From assembly GCA_947034885.2 (NCBI GenBank), contig OZ019759.1, positions 11,038,501-11,102,500 on the forward strand: 64,000 nucleotides of DNA. Direction: 5' to 3'. Below the pieces are notes generated by a model, which was given only the letters and a program-made list of their open reading frames with translations, was not told where the DNA came from and searched no databases. Of this stretch, positions 1 to 10,192 are shown piece by piece. The DNA comes from Thuidium tamariscinum (taxonomy: Eukaryota; Streptophyta; Bryopsida; Hypnales; Thuidiaceae). How positions within the stretch are numbered: the stretch's first letter is position 1; each line of letters starts with the position of its first letter. The translations under genes were made by a program, and so were the position numbers.

Positions 1-80
1 CCGTGGGGCAATTCCCATGGCCAGGCACGGCTAAGGGCCCAGTTTGCGTCTCCTTTTGCGGAGACGTGCGGATGCTCTTA
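1..80. repeat. Truncated right end of a TIR-type repeat
   Basis: The window opens inside a GC-richer segment that ends in GCGGATGCTCTTA before AT-rich DNA resumes. A similar end (GAGGATGCTCTAA, preceded by a comparable GGCC-rich stretch) occurs near 39946, so this looks like the right terminus of the same or a related short inverted-repeat element. Only the terminus is present. The family (PIF/Harbinger-like or hAT-like) is a guess from the terminal motif. Confidence 0.35.
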
Positions 81-880
81 CACTTGTAATATTTTTGGAA
101 AGACATGGCAAGATCTGGTGTGCAGTGTTTACTCGAACTTCAATTCAAACTGTCTTTGGTACATGTTTTAATGACTTCTTCATAATGTACTATTCTGGAT
201 CACTTTGTACTTTTTCCTACTTAGAATTCTTTTGGTATGTCTGGTTCTTTTTCAAATGGCATTGCAAAGTTCCAAGCATGTATCCAACTTCTTTTGAAAA
301 TTTAATCCCAAGAGTTAGAAAAGATTTGGATATTTTGTCATAAAAATGTGGCCTCTGAAAGTGCACCAACATTGATTCCTGTAGTCATAACAAAATGATT
401 TCTATTGCTTCAAACTCTCATATCTTGCAATTCACATTGTGATTATTGCTGAAATTCTCTTCACATATTCTTCAACTCCTGTTGTACAAAAATTTACGTT
501 CACTCCTCTCATTTTCCTGTGGTCACATTTGTTAATTCTTATAGGATTTACAATTTCAAAATAGTTTGGGTGATAACATAGTCAAAAACCTTTTTATTTG
601 GGATTACAAGTGAATTATTTGTAAAGTATCCTACACTGTTGTTTAACTCCTATGAGTTTTTGACTATGTTTTCAACGAAAATGCTCCAACACTGCCATTT
701 CTAATGCAAGTGCAATTTTTTCCTTCAAACACGTTTTTGACTCATGTTAGCGTAGGACCTTGCACTAAAGTGGTCTGTAGATATGTGGAAAACATTTATT
801 TGGATCTTTCAACCGTGTAGACTGCAACATATAAGCATTTCAATTAACAAAAACTGTTTTTTTATATCCCCCCCAAAATC
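81..880. other. AT-rich intergenic DNA with a small inverted repeat
   Basis: I see no gene here; the ORF at 44-343 has no recognisable domain. The stretch contains a perfect 15-bp inverted pair, AACATAGTCAAAAAC at 575-589 against its complement at 656-670, enclosing 66 bp. Parts of 400-730 recur in degenerate form near 10600-10790, so this is probably old dispersed repeat sequence. Confidence 0.5.
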
Positions 881-1180
881 CAGACACCTGCACTCCACAA
901 GGTCACATTTCTGTGAAGAAGAAATTCAAAATGATGGTTAGTCTGTGAATTCATACTTCAACCCTAAACCGCTACATTCTAAACAAATTTCAAACCATTT
1001 GGAATTGTACAACACTTATGAACATATAAGTAATAACAAAGAAGAAAGAAATGAGCCAAAATACTAACTTGTGAACATGTTAGTCATGGAATTCAAAATT
1101 TCAAATCCCAATGGTCAAAATGTTGTAATAATCACTCTACACCTTCTGTTTTTATGTATTTCCAGAACAATGAAACATTT
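880..1180 (+). repeat. Dispersed repeat family D, copy 1
   Basis: This segment matches 3790-4060 in the same orientation. Shared landmarks are a GGTCACATTT motif, an ATTTGGAATTGTACAA motif, and a late GTTGTAATAA motif in the same order. A reverse-orientation relative containing the complement of the TTGGAATTGTACAA motif lies near 10430-10470. The copies are strongly diverged, so it is an old family. No coding capacity or terminal structure was seen. Confidence 0.5.
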
Positions 1181-1354
1181 AAGAATTCCAAATTTTCTTT
1201 GTGCTGTACACATTCTGTAACTTGCCACAAACTACCCCAAGCTCTAAATCTTCAAAACTTTGGACTCATTGTTTGGAATGGATTCATCCAAAGCTTCCAA
1301 TGACTGTATAAAAATAAAGAAACAATTTGAAATTTAACTTTTAAAAAACAGTTT

Positions 1355-1610
1355 CTTTGAATAAGTTCTTCAAGCTGCCCGGCATGCCCGCTTAGTAAAG
1401 GAAACAACATTTCCTACCATAACTTTTTAACCGTGAAGTCAAAATTTATGAAAACTGTCTGGCCTTACAGCCACTCCTCGGGCTCACATTGTATTAAAAT
1501 GTGGAAGAAAAAAAATTAAACCTCCACCTGCAGTGAGTTGCCCAGTAAATTTATAATCTCAAAAAACGATGTTAAGGGCTTCAGTGGTTAAACCGATCAA
1601 TTTCCTGAAG
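1355..1610 (+). repeat. Dispersed repeat family C, copy 1
   Basis: The segment shares an ordered series of motifs with 6640-6876: CCGCTTAGTAAAGGAAACAA, CATAACTT..TTAAC, GTGAAGTC/GCGAAGTC, and TATAATCTCAAAAAACG. Identity looks roughly 70-75% by eye. A third, poorer relative lies around 12690-12815. No coding sequence is visible. Both clear C copies lie just upstream of a family-B copy, so C and B may be parts of one larger unit. Confidence 0.5.
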
Positions 1611-1979
1611 AAGCCGATTCAGTTACAGAACTCAAAAAAAACCCGGTAAGAAACTTTTTTTCCGATGCAAATGGTGCCTACAATAGTTTCCTCTCCACTT
1701 CTGTAGTCAGTTGACAGAAGCATCTCCCGCAACAGTTTGATGCTTCAACTACAGTTGCCTTCTCAACTTCAAAAAAAGGCATGCCCACATTGTGCGGAAA
1801 TTTTCAAGTCACGCAACTAACGCAAACAAGAATGTATTCACTCTATATGTAATTGAACTACACAAAATACACTGAATAATTACCCTCAGTACAAAGGCTC
1901 AGTGCTCCTGAAAGGTTAAATACGCAACTAGGTACAATAGGCAATACATTGGTAAGGCTCATTTCATTTATTGACATAT

Positions 1980-2560
1980 TAACCTCTAAAGGACTACAGT
2001 CCCCTCAGGGGACACTTGCAATAATCGGGCAGGCTTGTGTCACTTGGATTTTTGCTATGATTTTTTGAAAATTTTTTAGAAGATACAAAATATGATTAGC
2101 TTTCCAAAGATATATTTTTTATTTCAATTGGTTCTTGGAAGCAAAAGTTATGCCAATCTAAGTCCAAAAAGTAGTTTCCGGGCAGAAAAAAATGAAGTCA
2201 AAATTTTTTTTTCTGATTTTCAATTTTCTCTTTCTAAGATTATAATGTTCTCTACATCTAATGCTTTGGTTCATTTTATTTGGAGAAATAATGAGAAAGT
2301 TATGCACAATCTTGTATTTCGGGCAATCTAAGGACACTCTCCACAAAATAACTTATATAATTCATTACTGAATGCCATTCCTCAAATTTTTCAAATTCCC
2401 TTGGCTTGATATGGTTAAGGGTGTTCCCAAGAACAAGCTCAGCGTTGGGATCATGTTTTTTCAATTCCATCTTTAAGTAATTAACAACTTGGTGTTTTGT
2501 TCAATCTTGGACCTACTTGTACTTAATAATTTTTTTATGAATGAAAATGAAGTACTTCAT
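1980..2560 (+). repeat. Family-B TIR repeat, copy 1 (right end missing)
   Basis: It begins TAACCTCTAAAGGAC, nearly the 15-bp terminus of the best B copy (19096). It runs in register with that copy through the GGACT..CCCC region, a TTTCAATTGGT motif, an AAAAGT(T/C)ATGCCA motif and a GGGATCATG motif. Similarity stops near 2560, so the right terminus is lost. This copy shows the uninterrupted sequence at the site where the B copy at 19096 carries an LTR-type insertion. Confidence 0.7.
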
Positions 2561-2598
2561 AACATTCAGTAGCGGATGTAAAGCTTGCCCTGCAGTGG

Positions 2599-2632
2599 AT
2601 GATATGATGTGGAATATTCCACATCATATCAT
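2599..2632. repeat. Perfect 34-bp palindrome
   Basis: The two 17-bp arms (left arm ATGATATGATGTGGAAT) are exact reverse complements meeting at 2615/2616 with no loop. It lies just after the point where the family-B copy breaks off and about 50 bp before a 5S-like stretch. Such a dyad could be the hairpin of a mobile-element end or a chance structure in AT-rich DNA; a perfect 34-bp match argues against chance. Confidence 0.85.
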
Positions 2633-2679
2633 TCGAAATCAGTAGTTACTGATTTTGCTTGTCATTCGTGGGCAGCCAG

Positions 2680-2790
2680 TCTGTCAACTGTGCCTGAACA
2701 TCAAACACTGGGGAAGTTAAGGCGGAGTAAGTTAGGTGACCTCCCTATGTTTCATGGATGGGAACTCGCTGTTGGGTGTGGTTGGGAAGG
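2680..2790 (+). pseudogene. Degenerate 5S-rRNA-like segment
   Basis: Ordered pieces resemble plant 5S rRNA: CATCA, a GAAGTTAAG-like motif (5S has CAGTTAAG), GCG-GAGTA, TAGG-TGACCTCC, then GGGAA-CTCG-CTGTTG. Several internal blocks are missing, so it could not work as a 5S gene. It is followed by a run of T residues (a Pol III-type stop) and a GC-rich stretch. A 5S-derived repeat is possible, as is plain coincidence. A covariance-model search would decide. Confidence 0.3.
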
Positions 2791-2849
2791 GTGAAGTTTT
2801 TTTTTTTTTTTTTTAAATTTTTCATTCATTTATTCGAATTTGGAAGGTG

Positions 2850-2930
2850 GTTGGCTGGCCGGCTAGAAGCGGCCAGAAGATCAGCCAGCTGTGGCCGGCT
2901 GGGAAGTGTGGCCGGCTGGGAAGGTAAGTT
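2850..2930. repeat. GC-rich patch with 17-bp tandem duplication
   Basis: A 17-bp unit, TGTGGCCGGCTGGGAAG, occurs twice head to tail at 2890-2906 and 2907-2923, inside a patch of GGCCGGCT-type repeats that stands out from AT-rich flanks. T-rich runs lie on both sides (from about 2800, and again from 2930). No gene is supported here. Confidence 0.7.
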
Positions 2931-5900
2931 TTTTTTTGTTTCTTTTGTTTGTTTGTTTTTTTAAATTTAAATTTTATTTTTGCTCTCCTCTGATCAGATC
3001 AGATTAGTGACTCAAACAACAAACTTGAGTTGATACCCAATATAAACATTTTCAACTGACCTTGTGAAACACTAAAAATGACCCATTCCAAGAGCAATAA
3101 TTTCATTGGTTAATGCATTTGGATTTGAAATTTTAGAAATGAACGTCAATGGATTAATTGAGAGAAACATTTGAATAAAAATACTTGACTGTTTAAAATT
3201 TTTATAAATAATTTGGTTCATTGATGAATTTTTGAATTTTTGAATTGAATTTTTTTAAATTAAGAAGTTTAAATATTCAAAATTACAATTGAAGAATTTA
3301 TAAATTACTAACTTGATCAATTTTAATATTATAAATTAAAATTTCAATATTCAAAAATCCAAAAACATATAGAATTGTAGATTTGAAAACTTTTAAAAAT
3401 TTGAAGTTGAATAATTATTAGTTGATTAATTGTTAATAAAGAGAGCAAAAATGAGACCCAATGGAAGAAGACTAGTTATCTTTTTCATCCATGCTAATTT
3501 TTAGTGACCTTGAAATGATCCTTGGTATGAATGTAAGCTTAGTCAAGTATAAATTATTCAATAGAAAAAGAAATAGTTCATTTAGAAAAAAAGGAATGTG
3601 ACATCTACAAATTTTAATTCCTTAAATTTAATCAATTATTATTTAAATTTTAAAATTTTAAATTAAATCAAATAGAAATTTAAATGTACATTTCCAAAAA
3701 ATTCAAAAAATTCCACCATGTAGATTGCAAGATATTATTGTTTGAAGTTGCAAAAATCAATTTTTTACCACTATGGAGATCTGGGAAGCTGTACTTCAAA
3801 GGGTCACATTTGTATGAAAAAGTGTCCAAAATGTTTATAACTCTTTGGATTCATTCTTCAAATCAAGTTGTCTACATGCTTGAAAATTTTCAAATCATTT
3901 GGAATTGTACAATATGTACAAAAAAAATAGTAAGTAGAGAAAAATATAGAATGATTCAAATTACTAAATTGTTAACAATTAATTTATTAAATTAAGAAAT
4001 GCCAATCCTAATGGTTGTAATGTTGTAATAAACAATATACCCCCAATGTTTTTGTTTTCTTTCAAAAAGTTAAAAATTGAATTAAATAAAGAACTTCAAA
4101 GTTTATTTTAGAATAGACATTTTTCAATAAAACAAGTGCATATAGATCTACAGTTCTGCATTTTAAACTGTAGCATATATATTGATTCAACATTGTTTGA
4201 TTACAAACCCTTCTAAAGGAAAATTCCAAATGGCATTTAAAGAATTTCAATAAGTTAAATAAAAACAACTTCAAAGCAAAAGTAGCAAAACATAACTTGA
4301 GATTTGAGAGGAATTCTACAACTAGTTCTACAATCATCAAAAGGATAGCAAATACTCATCAAAACATTTTTGAGACTTAATGTTCAAATTTTACCACATG
4401 GCAAAATGAAAGTGGTATAAGAAGACCTAAAAGTTCTCACAAAAGGTTTTTTTTGCAACTTTGGTAAAGTGTAAATCTTTGTGACACATTGCAAAATAAT
4501 TTTTTATAATCCTAATTTCTCTATATGAGTGGTCAACATTTTCAACAATGACATCTAAGAGAAAATTACATTACTAGCAATGGAAGGAGATCTTTTATAA
4601 TCTCATCCTAAAATGATTGATTTTCTACTTGTGGGAAGAAGAGGGTAGGCAACGGTGGGGCTACATGCCTCTTTAGAGGAGATAGTATATCTTAAAGATT
4701 TAGTGTTGAATTTACATTAATCCTTCTATCCATGGAGAGCTCATAAAAAATATTTGTAATTTTTGGCCTTTGGGGTTTACACTATACCTTTTATGCTTCT
4801 TTGTGCAACTCATTGATTTCAACCATTTTTTTCTTGTCTTGTTTGTCTTGCCTTGTACTTGGATCAATAAGAAGATTGGAATTGGAAAATAATAATGTCC
4901 TTCATATTTACATATATGGTTCATATGTTAATAATTGCATCCCTCTATACTATCAACAAAGTACTAGTCTATCATCATTGACTAAAACTATCTATTGCAA
5001 TAGGACATTCCACAACTCAAGTTTAGTTTTGCAATGATCAAATTATTTACTCCAATTAGTTGTGGCATTTTAGGCTTGCATATAGCTATCTCACGTGCCA
5101 CATTTTAGAATTGATGAAACTTCAAAGTGAAATAAAATCAAAATAAATTAATGTCCTTGATTTTTTAAGATGAAAAATCACTTGGTTCTATTTCGGCATT
5201 ACAATATTTTTGAAAATAATATTCATGATATATCCAGGTTGTGAAGTTTTCATGTAATGGGATTCTACTATCAAAATTGATGTTTTAATCTTAAGAGAAC
5301 TTGGAGAAGTTCTTCAAATATTATAAATAGTTGCATTTAAAAAATTTTGAATTTTTGTTTGAGTAGACATTGAATTGAGATAAATTGTTTGTAGTTATGC
5401 TACCTTTATTATATGACCATAATTTTAAATTTGATGTATAAAGAAGAAAATAAAAGGCTACAAATTATTTTGAAATTTCTAAGCAATCTTTTTATAATCA
5501 AACATTATAAATTTTCAATTCATAAGTGATATTGGTGTGATTTCTTTTCCCTTTTGATTTGGAATGCATTCCATCTTAGTACATTGTATGCTTACAATAT
5601 TAAATCTCTTATCAACTTTGTTTCTTTACATGTTTTCAAAGCATATCCTACTAAGCTCAAAAAGTGCTTTTGCATTTTGTCATGATGTAGAGATCAAAAT
5701 ATGATTATGTTATCTTTCTAATGGTATCCTTCTATTTTTCAATTGCAATCTCAAGCAATGCTTAATTCAAAGTAAAATTATAATATTGTTAGTTCCAAAG
5801 TAGGAAATGCTATCATATCGGCCTAGAAGTCTATATTATAGGCACCTTCTATATCATTATAAGTATCTATATTATATGTATTCATGTTATAGAGTTATAC

Positions 5901-6639
5901 TGTACATACTTTACAGGTACAGTCATGTATTATGAAAACTTTCAAGTGCTTGTAGGTACAAAACTACAACTAAGTTTAAGGCTTTGAGCTCACGCCTTTG
6001 TACTCACATGCTAGCAACATTAGTTCAAAAGTCTTCAATCAAGAAGTAGGGCCCTAATTATTATAAATACTACAAACCCAAATGTTTTTAGACATTAATT
6101 GAACACTTGTATATATTGTCTCATAGCATATTCGTGGTCTACTACACACGCAACAAAAGTGCATCCAAAAAGCAACATTTGTTGAGATCATTATATGTCT
6201 TTTCAAGACTATTAGATATATTTTATTTTGACAAATTTCCAATGATGACCTTTAGGTAGGAATTGGTTTAGCTGTTATGAAGTAACCTTTGGTTGACTTT
6301 TGAATTTACATATATAAGGTCCACTTTGTGCCCATGAGAGGCCTTTGTGACAAGTACAACTAAAAGTCAAGTCATACTTGAAATGATGGAATGAAGCTAA
6401 GACTAAAGTAATGGAGTTTCAAAGTTATATAGCTAAAATTTTTCTTTCTTTGTAAAATTTGTATCTATGATCCTAGAAATTGGTATGGAATTGAAAATTC
6501 TTGATTTATATTGTATATGACTTATTTTCAATGTTGCCTCAAATGTTTAGAGTTCTGTGAGATTGAGTGTTAGAAACCTAGAGTTGAAAATGCTATGAAA
6601 AAGGATGCATAGGTAAAGTTCATTTCATTTTAAAAAAAA
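2931..6639. other. AT-rich intergenic DNA, no gene seen
   Basis: This is very AT-rich sequence with many AAATTT-type runs. It contains family-D copy 2 (about 3790-4060). The short ORFs at 3684-3995, 4062-4340, 4712-4924 and 4801-5037 have AT-driven composition and no domain I recognise. No RNA gene or terminal-repeat element was identified. Confidence 0.5.
3790..4060 (+). repeat. Dispersed repeat family D, copy 2
   Basis: This matches 880-1180 in order and orientation through GGTCACATTT, ATTTGGAATTGTACAA and GTTGTAATAA landmarks, with internal gaps. It is diverged and non-coding. Confidence 0.45.
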
Positions 6640-6876
6640 ATCTTTCTGAAGAAGTTTTTTTAGCTGCTTGGTTTCCCCGCTTAGTAAAGGAAACAATGCA
6701 TCCTGCCATAACTTCTTAACGGCGAAGTCAAAAGTTTTGAAAATTATTGGTCCTCAAAACTACTCCTTGGGCACCCATTCTATCAAAATTTCAAAGAAAT
6801 AAAATAAAAATTCCATCCGTAGTGAGCACCCCAAAAATTTTATAATCTCAAAAAACGTTGTTTAGAGCTTCAGGGA
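6640..6876 (+). repeat. Dispersed repeat family C, copy 2
   Basis: This carries the same ordered motifs as 1355-1610, including CCGCTTAGTAAAGGAAACAA and TATAATCTCAAAAAACG. It runs directly into family-B copy 4 at about 6877 with no gap, whereas in copy 1 about 370 bp separate C from B. Confidence 0.5.
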
Positions 6877-7440
6877 TGAACCCATAAGAGCCCATTGTCC
6901 CCTTAGGGAACAATTTGGAGTTCAGGTAGGTTCCATAGACCTCAGTTTTTAATGAATCTTTTTGAAAGTTTCTCGTAAGATAGGAAAACTGATTAGCTTT
7001 GTAGGAATATAATTTCTATTCCAATTGGTGCCTAGGAGCACAAGTTATACCATACAAAGCTAGAATTTTAACTTGGCGCGAAGAAAAATAAATCTACAAG
7101 AACTTGAAATTAAATTAAAAAAATTTAAATCTTATATATTATATTTTTGTCTACATGTGAAGATTTGATTCATTCCATGTGGATTAGTTCTGTGAAAGTT
7201 CTGAACAATCTAATTTGTAGGTTGTTTTCAAAAGAATAACTTATAGGATTCATGTCTGAATGCAGTTTTTGCAATTTAAAAAAAAAAATTGCTTCACAGT
7301 TGACAAGGTCAAATTTTCTTGTTAGAACAATCTCACCGTTGGGATTACTGTGTTTTGACCCCATCTTAGAGCTATTCATGATTTAATTTTTCTTTCAGTC
7401 TGAAACCTACTTCTACTTAATAATTTCTTAAAGTTATATG
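6877..7440 (+). repeat. Family-B TIR repeat, degenerate copy
   Basis: It follows the B copies at 1980 and 19096 in order: a GTCCCCTTAGGG-like start, GATAGGAAAACTGATTAGCTTT, CCAATTGGTGCCTAGGAGC, an AATAACTTATAGGATTCAT motif, then GTTGGGATTA and CTACTTCTACTTAATAATTT. Both termini are too worn to define. It is probably an old copy. Confidence 0.55.
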
Positions 7441-7499
7441 ACACAATTGACGAGATATATTGTTCTCTACATTTCTTCTGTATTTCAATAATCCTAAAA

Positions 7500-7838
7500 T
7501 TCATATTCAACAAAAAACGGGTGTTTCTGAGAAGTCACAATTGCCCAAATCTCCCTAATCACACGACTTCTTCAATTTGTATTTGTCCCAGAACTTCCCA
7601 ACCTTTGAAAAAGATCTCAACAAAGCAATTCCGTAAAACAAATTGGAAAAATGAAATGTCAACTGTTTTCAAATTCAAATAAAGGGTTCACGCAATCCAA
7701 AAAAATGTAGGAAAATCCCATACAGTTCATTGATTATAAAAATTTCCACATAGTTGTTTCTTATCATCTTAAACATACATAAAAAATCTTCAAAAATTTC
7801 ACACATCCAATCCAAAGTTCTGCCTCATTTTCTGAACT
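7500..7838 (+). repeat. Outlying unit of the 345-bp repeat
   Basis: This is a diverged copy of the unit that forms the inverted repeat to its right. It holds CTCCCTAATCACA, CCCAGAACTTCCCAACC and CCACATAGTTG(T/C)TTCTTA motifs in the same order and spacing as the units starting near 7880 and 8235. No partner for it exists beyond the right arm, so the array was tandem before part of it was inverted, or one outer unit was lost. Confidence 0.65.
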
Positions 7839-9265
7839 GTGACTAATTCGACTTATCCCCCCAAGGGCATTAGTCACAGTAGTCATAATTTGTCAAGTCT
7901 CCCTAATTACATGCCTTCTATAATTTGGAATTGTTCCAGAACTTCCCAACCCTTGGAAAAGGTTCCAAATAAGCATTTCATGAAAAAGAATTGGAAAAAT
8001 AGAAGACCAACCATTTTCAAATTGAAATGAAGGGTTTAGGCAATCAAAAAATTGTTGAAATATCCCAAAGTGTCCAATGATTATAACAACTTCCACATAG
8101 TTGCTTCTTACCATCTTAAACATACGTAAAAAGTTTTGGAAAATTTCACACATCCCATCAAAAGCTTCGCCTAATTCTTTCAAATTTTGACTAATGTGAC
8201 TAATACCCCCCAAGGACATTTGTCTCGTTAGTCACAGTTTGCCCAAGTCTCCCTAATTACGTGCATTCTCCAATTTGGAATTGTCCCTGAACTTCCTAGT
8301 ACTTGGAAAAGATCCCAACAAAGCATGTAATTGAAAAAAAATTGAAAAATAGAAGCCCAATTTTTTTCAATTTCAAATAATGAGTTCAATCAATAAAGCA
8401 ATTGTAGGAAAATACCCAAGTATCCAATGCTCATTGAAACTTCCACATAGTTGCTTCTTACCATTTTGAACATATATAGACAGTATTGAAAGTTTTTACA
8501 AATCCAATCAAAACTTGTGTCCAAAGTAGTACATTGTGACTCATGTGACTAATGCCTTCACAGGATATTAGTCACAATCCATTAAGTTGGGCGCATCTTT
8601 TCATTGGATTTGTAAAAACTTTGAAGACTTTCTATATAAGTTCAAAAACGGTAAGAATGAACTCTGTGGAAGTTCCAACGACCATTGGATACTTGGGTAT
8701 TTTTCTACAATTGCTTTATTGATTGAACTCATAATTTGAAATTGAAAAAAATTGGGCTTCTATTTTTCAATTTTTTTTCAATTACATGCTTTGTTGGGAC
8801 CTTTTCCAAGTACTAGGAAGTTCAGGGACAATTCCAAATTGGAGAATGCACGTAATTAGGGAGACTTGGGCAAACTGTGACTAACGTGACTAATGCCCTT
8901 GGGGGGTAATTAGTCACATTAGTCAAAATTGAAAGAATTAGGCGAAGCTTTTGATGGGATGTGTGAAATTTTTCAAAATTTTTTACGTATGTTTAAGATG
9001 GTAAGAAGCAACTATGTGGAAGTTGTTATAATCATTGGACACTTTGGGATATTTCAACAATTTTTTGATTGCCTAAACCCTTCATTTCAATTTGAAAATG
9101 GTTGGTCTTCTATTTTTCCAATTCTTTTTCATGAATTGCTTATTTGGAACCTTTTCCAAGGGTTGGGAAGTTCTGGAACAATTCCAAATTATAGAAGGCA
9201 TGTAATTAGGGAGACTTGACAAATTATGACTAATGTGACTAATGACTTCTAAGAGCATTAGTTAC
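7839..9265. repeat. Large inverted repeat of tandem 345-bp units
   Basis: The left arm (about 7839-8515) and right arm (about 8600-9265) are reverse complements at well over 90% identity by eye, around an ~85-bp centre. Each arm holds two ~345-bp units. Unit joints contain GTGACTAATG / CATTAGTCAC dyads, so each unit may be a MITE with those termini. The open frames at 7893-8219 (minus) and 8929-9219 (plus) encode the same peptide only because the arms are copies; they are not genes. Transcripts would fold into a long double-stranded RNA. Confidence 0.9.
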
Positions 9266-9364
9266 AATTGACTAGATATGGCAATTGACTAAATATGGCA
9301 ATTCCGAGTGGTTCTCAATCCAAGTAATGCGTCCATCCTTATGGGGTTAAGAAGGAATGGCAGG

Positions 9365-9641
9365 ATATATGGTCAATTTCGTTAAAATGGCGATAGTCCA
9401 TTAAAATGGCATGATATTCCGTTAAAATGGCACAACATTCTATTAAAATGGCACATTTTTTTCCTCTACCACTATGCATCTATGTCATAATGGTACACAA
9501 AATATGTCAAAATGACACTTGAAATTTGTCAAAGGGGCACATGGAATATGGAAAAGTGGCACTGGAATATGGGAAAATGGCACTGGAATATGGAAAAATG
9601 GCACTTGGAATACCGCCATTTTAACGAGATTGACCATATAT
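9365..9641. mobile_element. 277-bp MITE with internal minisatellite
   Basis: Termini at 9365-9392 and 9614-9641 are 28-bp inverted repeats with a single mismatch (left begins ATATATGGTCAATTTC). The interior is largely a degenerate ~20-22-bp tandem array built on TTAAAATGGCA, and later on GGAATATGGAAAAATGGCA. Non-coding. The arrays also read as partial copies of the inner TIR sequence (GTTAAAATGGCG), so the array probably grew out of the terminal repeat. The target duplication is unclear, perhaps ATAT. Confidence 0.8.
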
Positions 9642-9916
9642 GTTATTTTCTTTACTCGGCGAACAGCATGTGCAGCTGCGACAACTTCTTAGGATATATT
9701 TTCGTAGAAGTACAATTTCAAATTGGTTATCCACGTTTATACAAACCTAGGAACTTGTGAGTCAATCCATTCCAATCAATGAGTCAAAAGTTAAAAAGAT
9801 TTCAACTAGGAACGATGCGGGTGATGTTCTGTGGTCGATGAATGGCTTCTGAACAATCTCTAGATAGCAAAAGATGAGTTCCTCCTCTATTTTTTGGGGG
9901 TACTCGATTTAACATT

Positions 9917-10192
9917 GTGCACCATGATGCTGATGAAGAATTGGACTGCATTATTGTATATATATATTTTAGGAAGTCTACATTGTCTCGACATGCTGTG
10001 GACATTACATTGCCTTGCTCAGAATTTGTATCGTGGGATAACTTCGATATTGACTTTGGCTGCATTTCACATCATTATTTTAAATTGTTTACAACAAAGG
10101 AACAGTCGCTTCTTCAAATGGTCTTTGTTGAAGAAAACAATGCAGAACCCGCTTCTTCCTCCACGGTGACTCGGCCGTTGTTGAGTGGTTAA
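9917..10192 (+). pseudogene. Gene-like fragment, 3' exon of unknown gene
   Basis: An open frame of 92 codons ends at TAA 10190-10192 and has a mixed, protein-like composition unlike the AT-driven ORFs around it (residues such as SWDNFDIDFGC and QMVFVEENN, and a Ser/Thr-rich tail). There is no convincing ATG; it may be the last exon of a gene or a captured gene piece. I do not recognise the protein. The neighbours are repeats, so an intact gene is unlikely. The frame could be chance. Confidence 0.3.

Noticed and set aside
7893-9219. Two ORFs (minus 7893-8219, plus 8929-9219) encoding nearly the same ~100-aa protein
   Set aside because: They are the same stretch read from the two arms of the inverted repeat. 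Composition is AT-driven, and the peptide identity only reflects DNA duplication.
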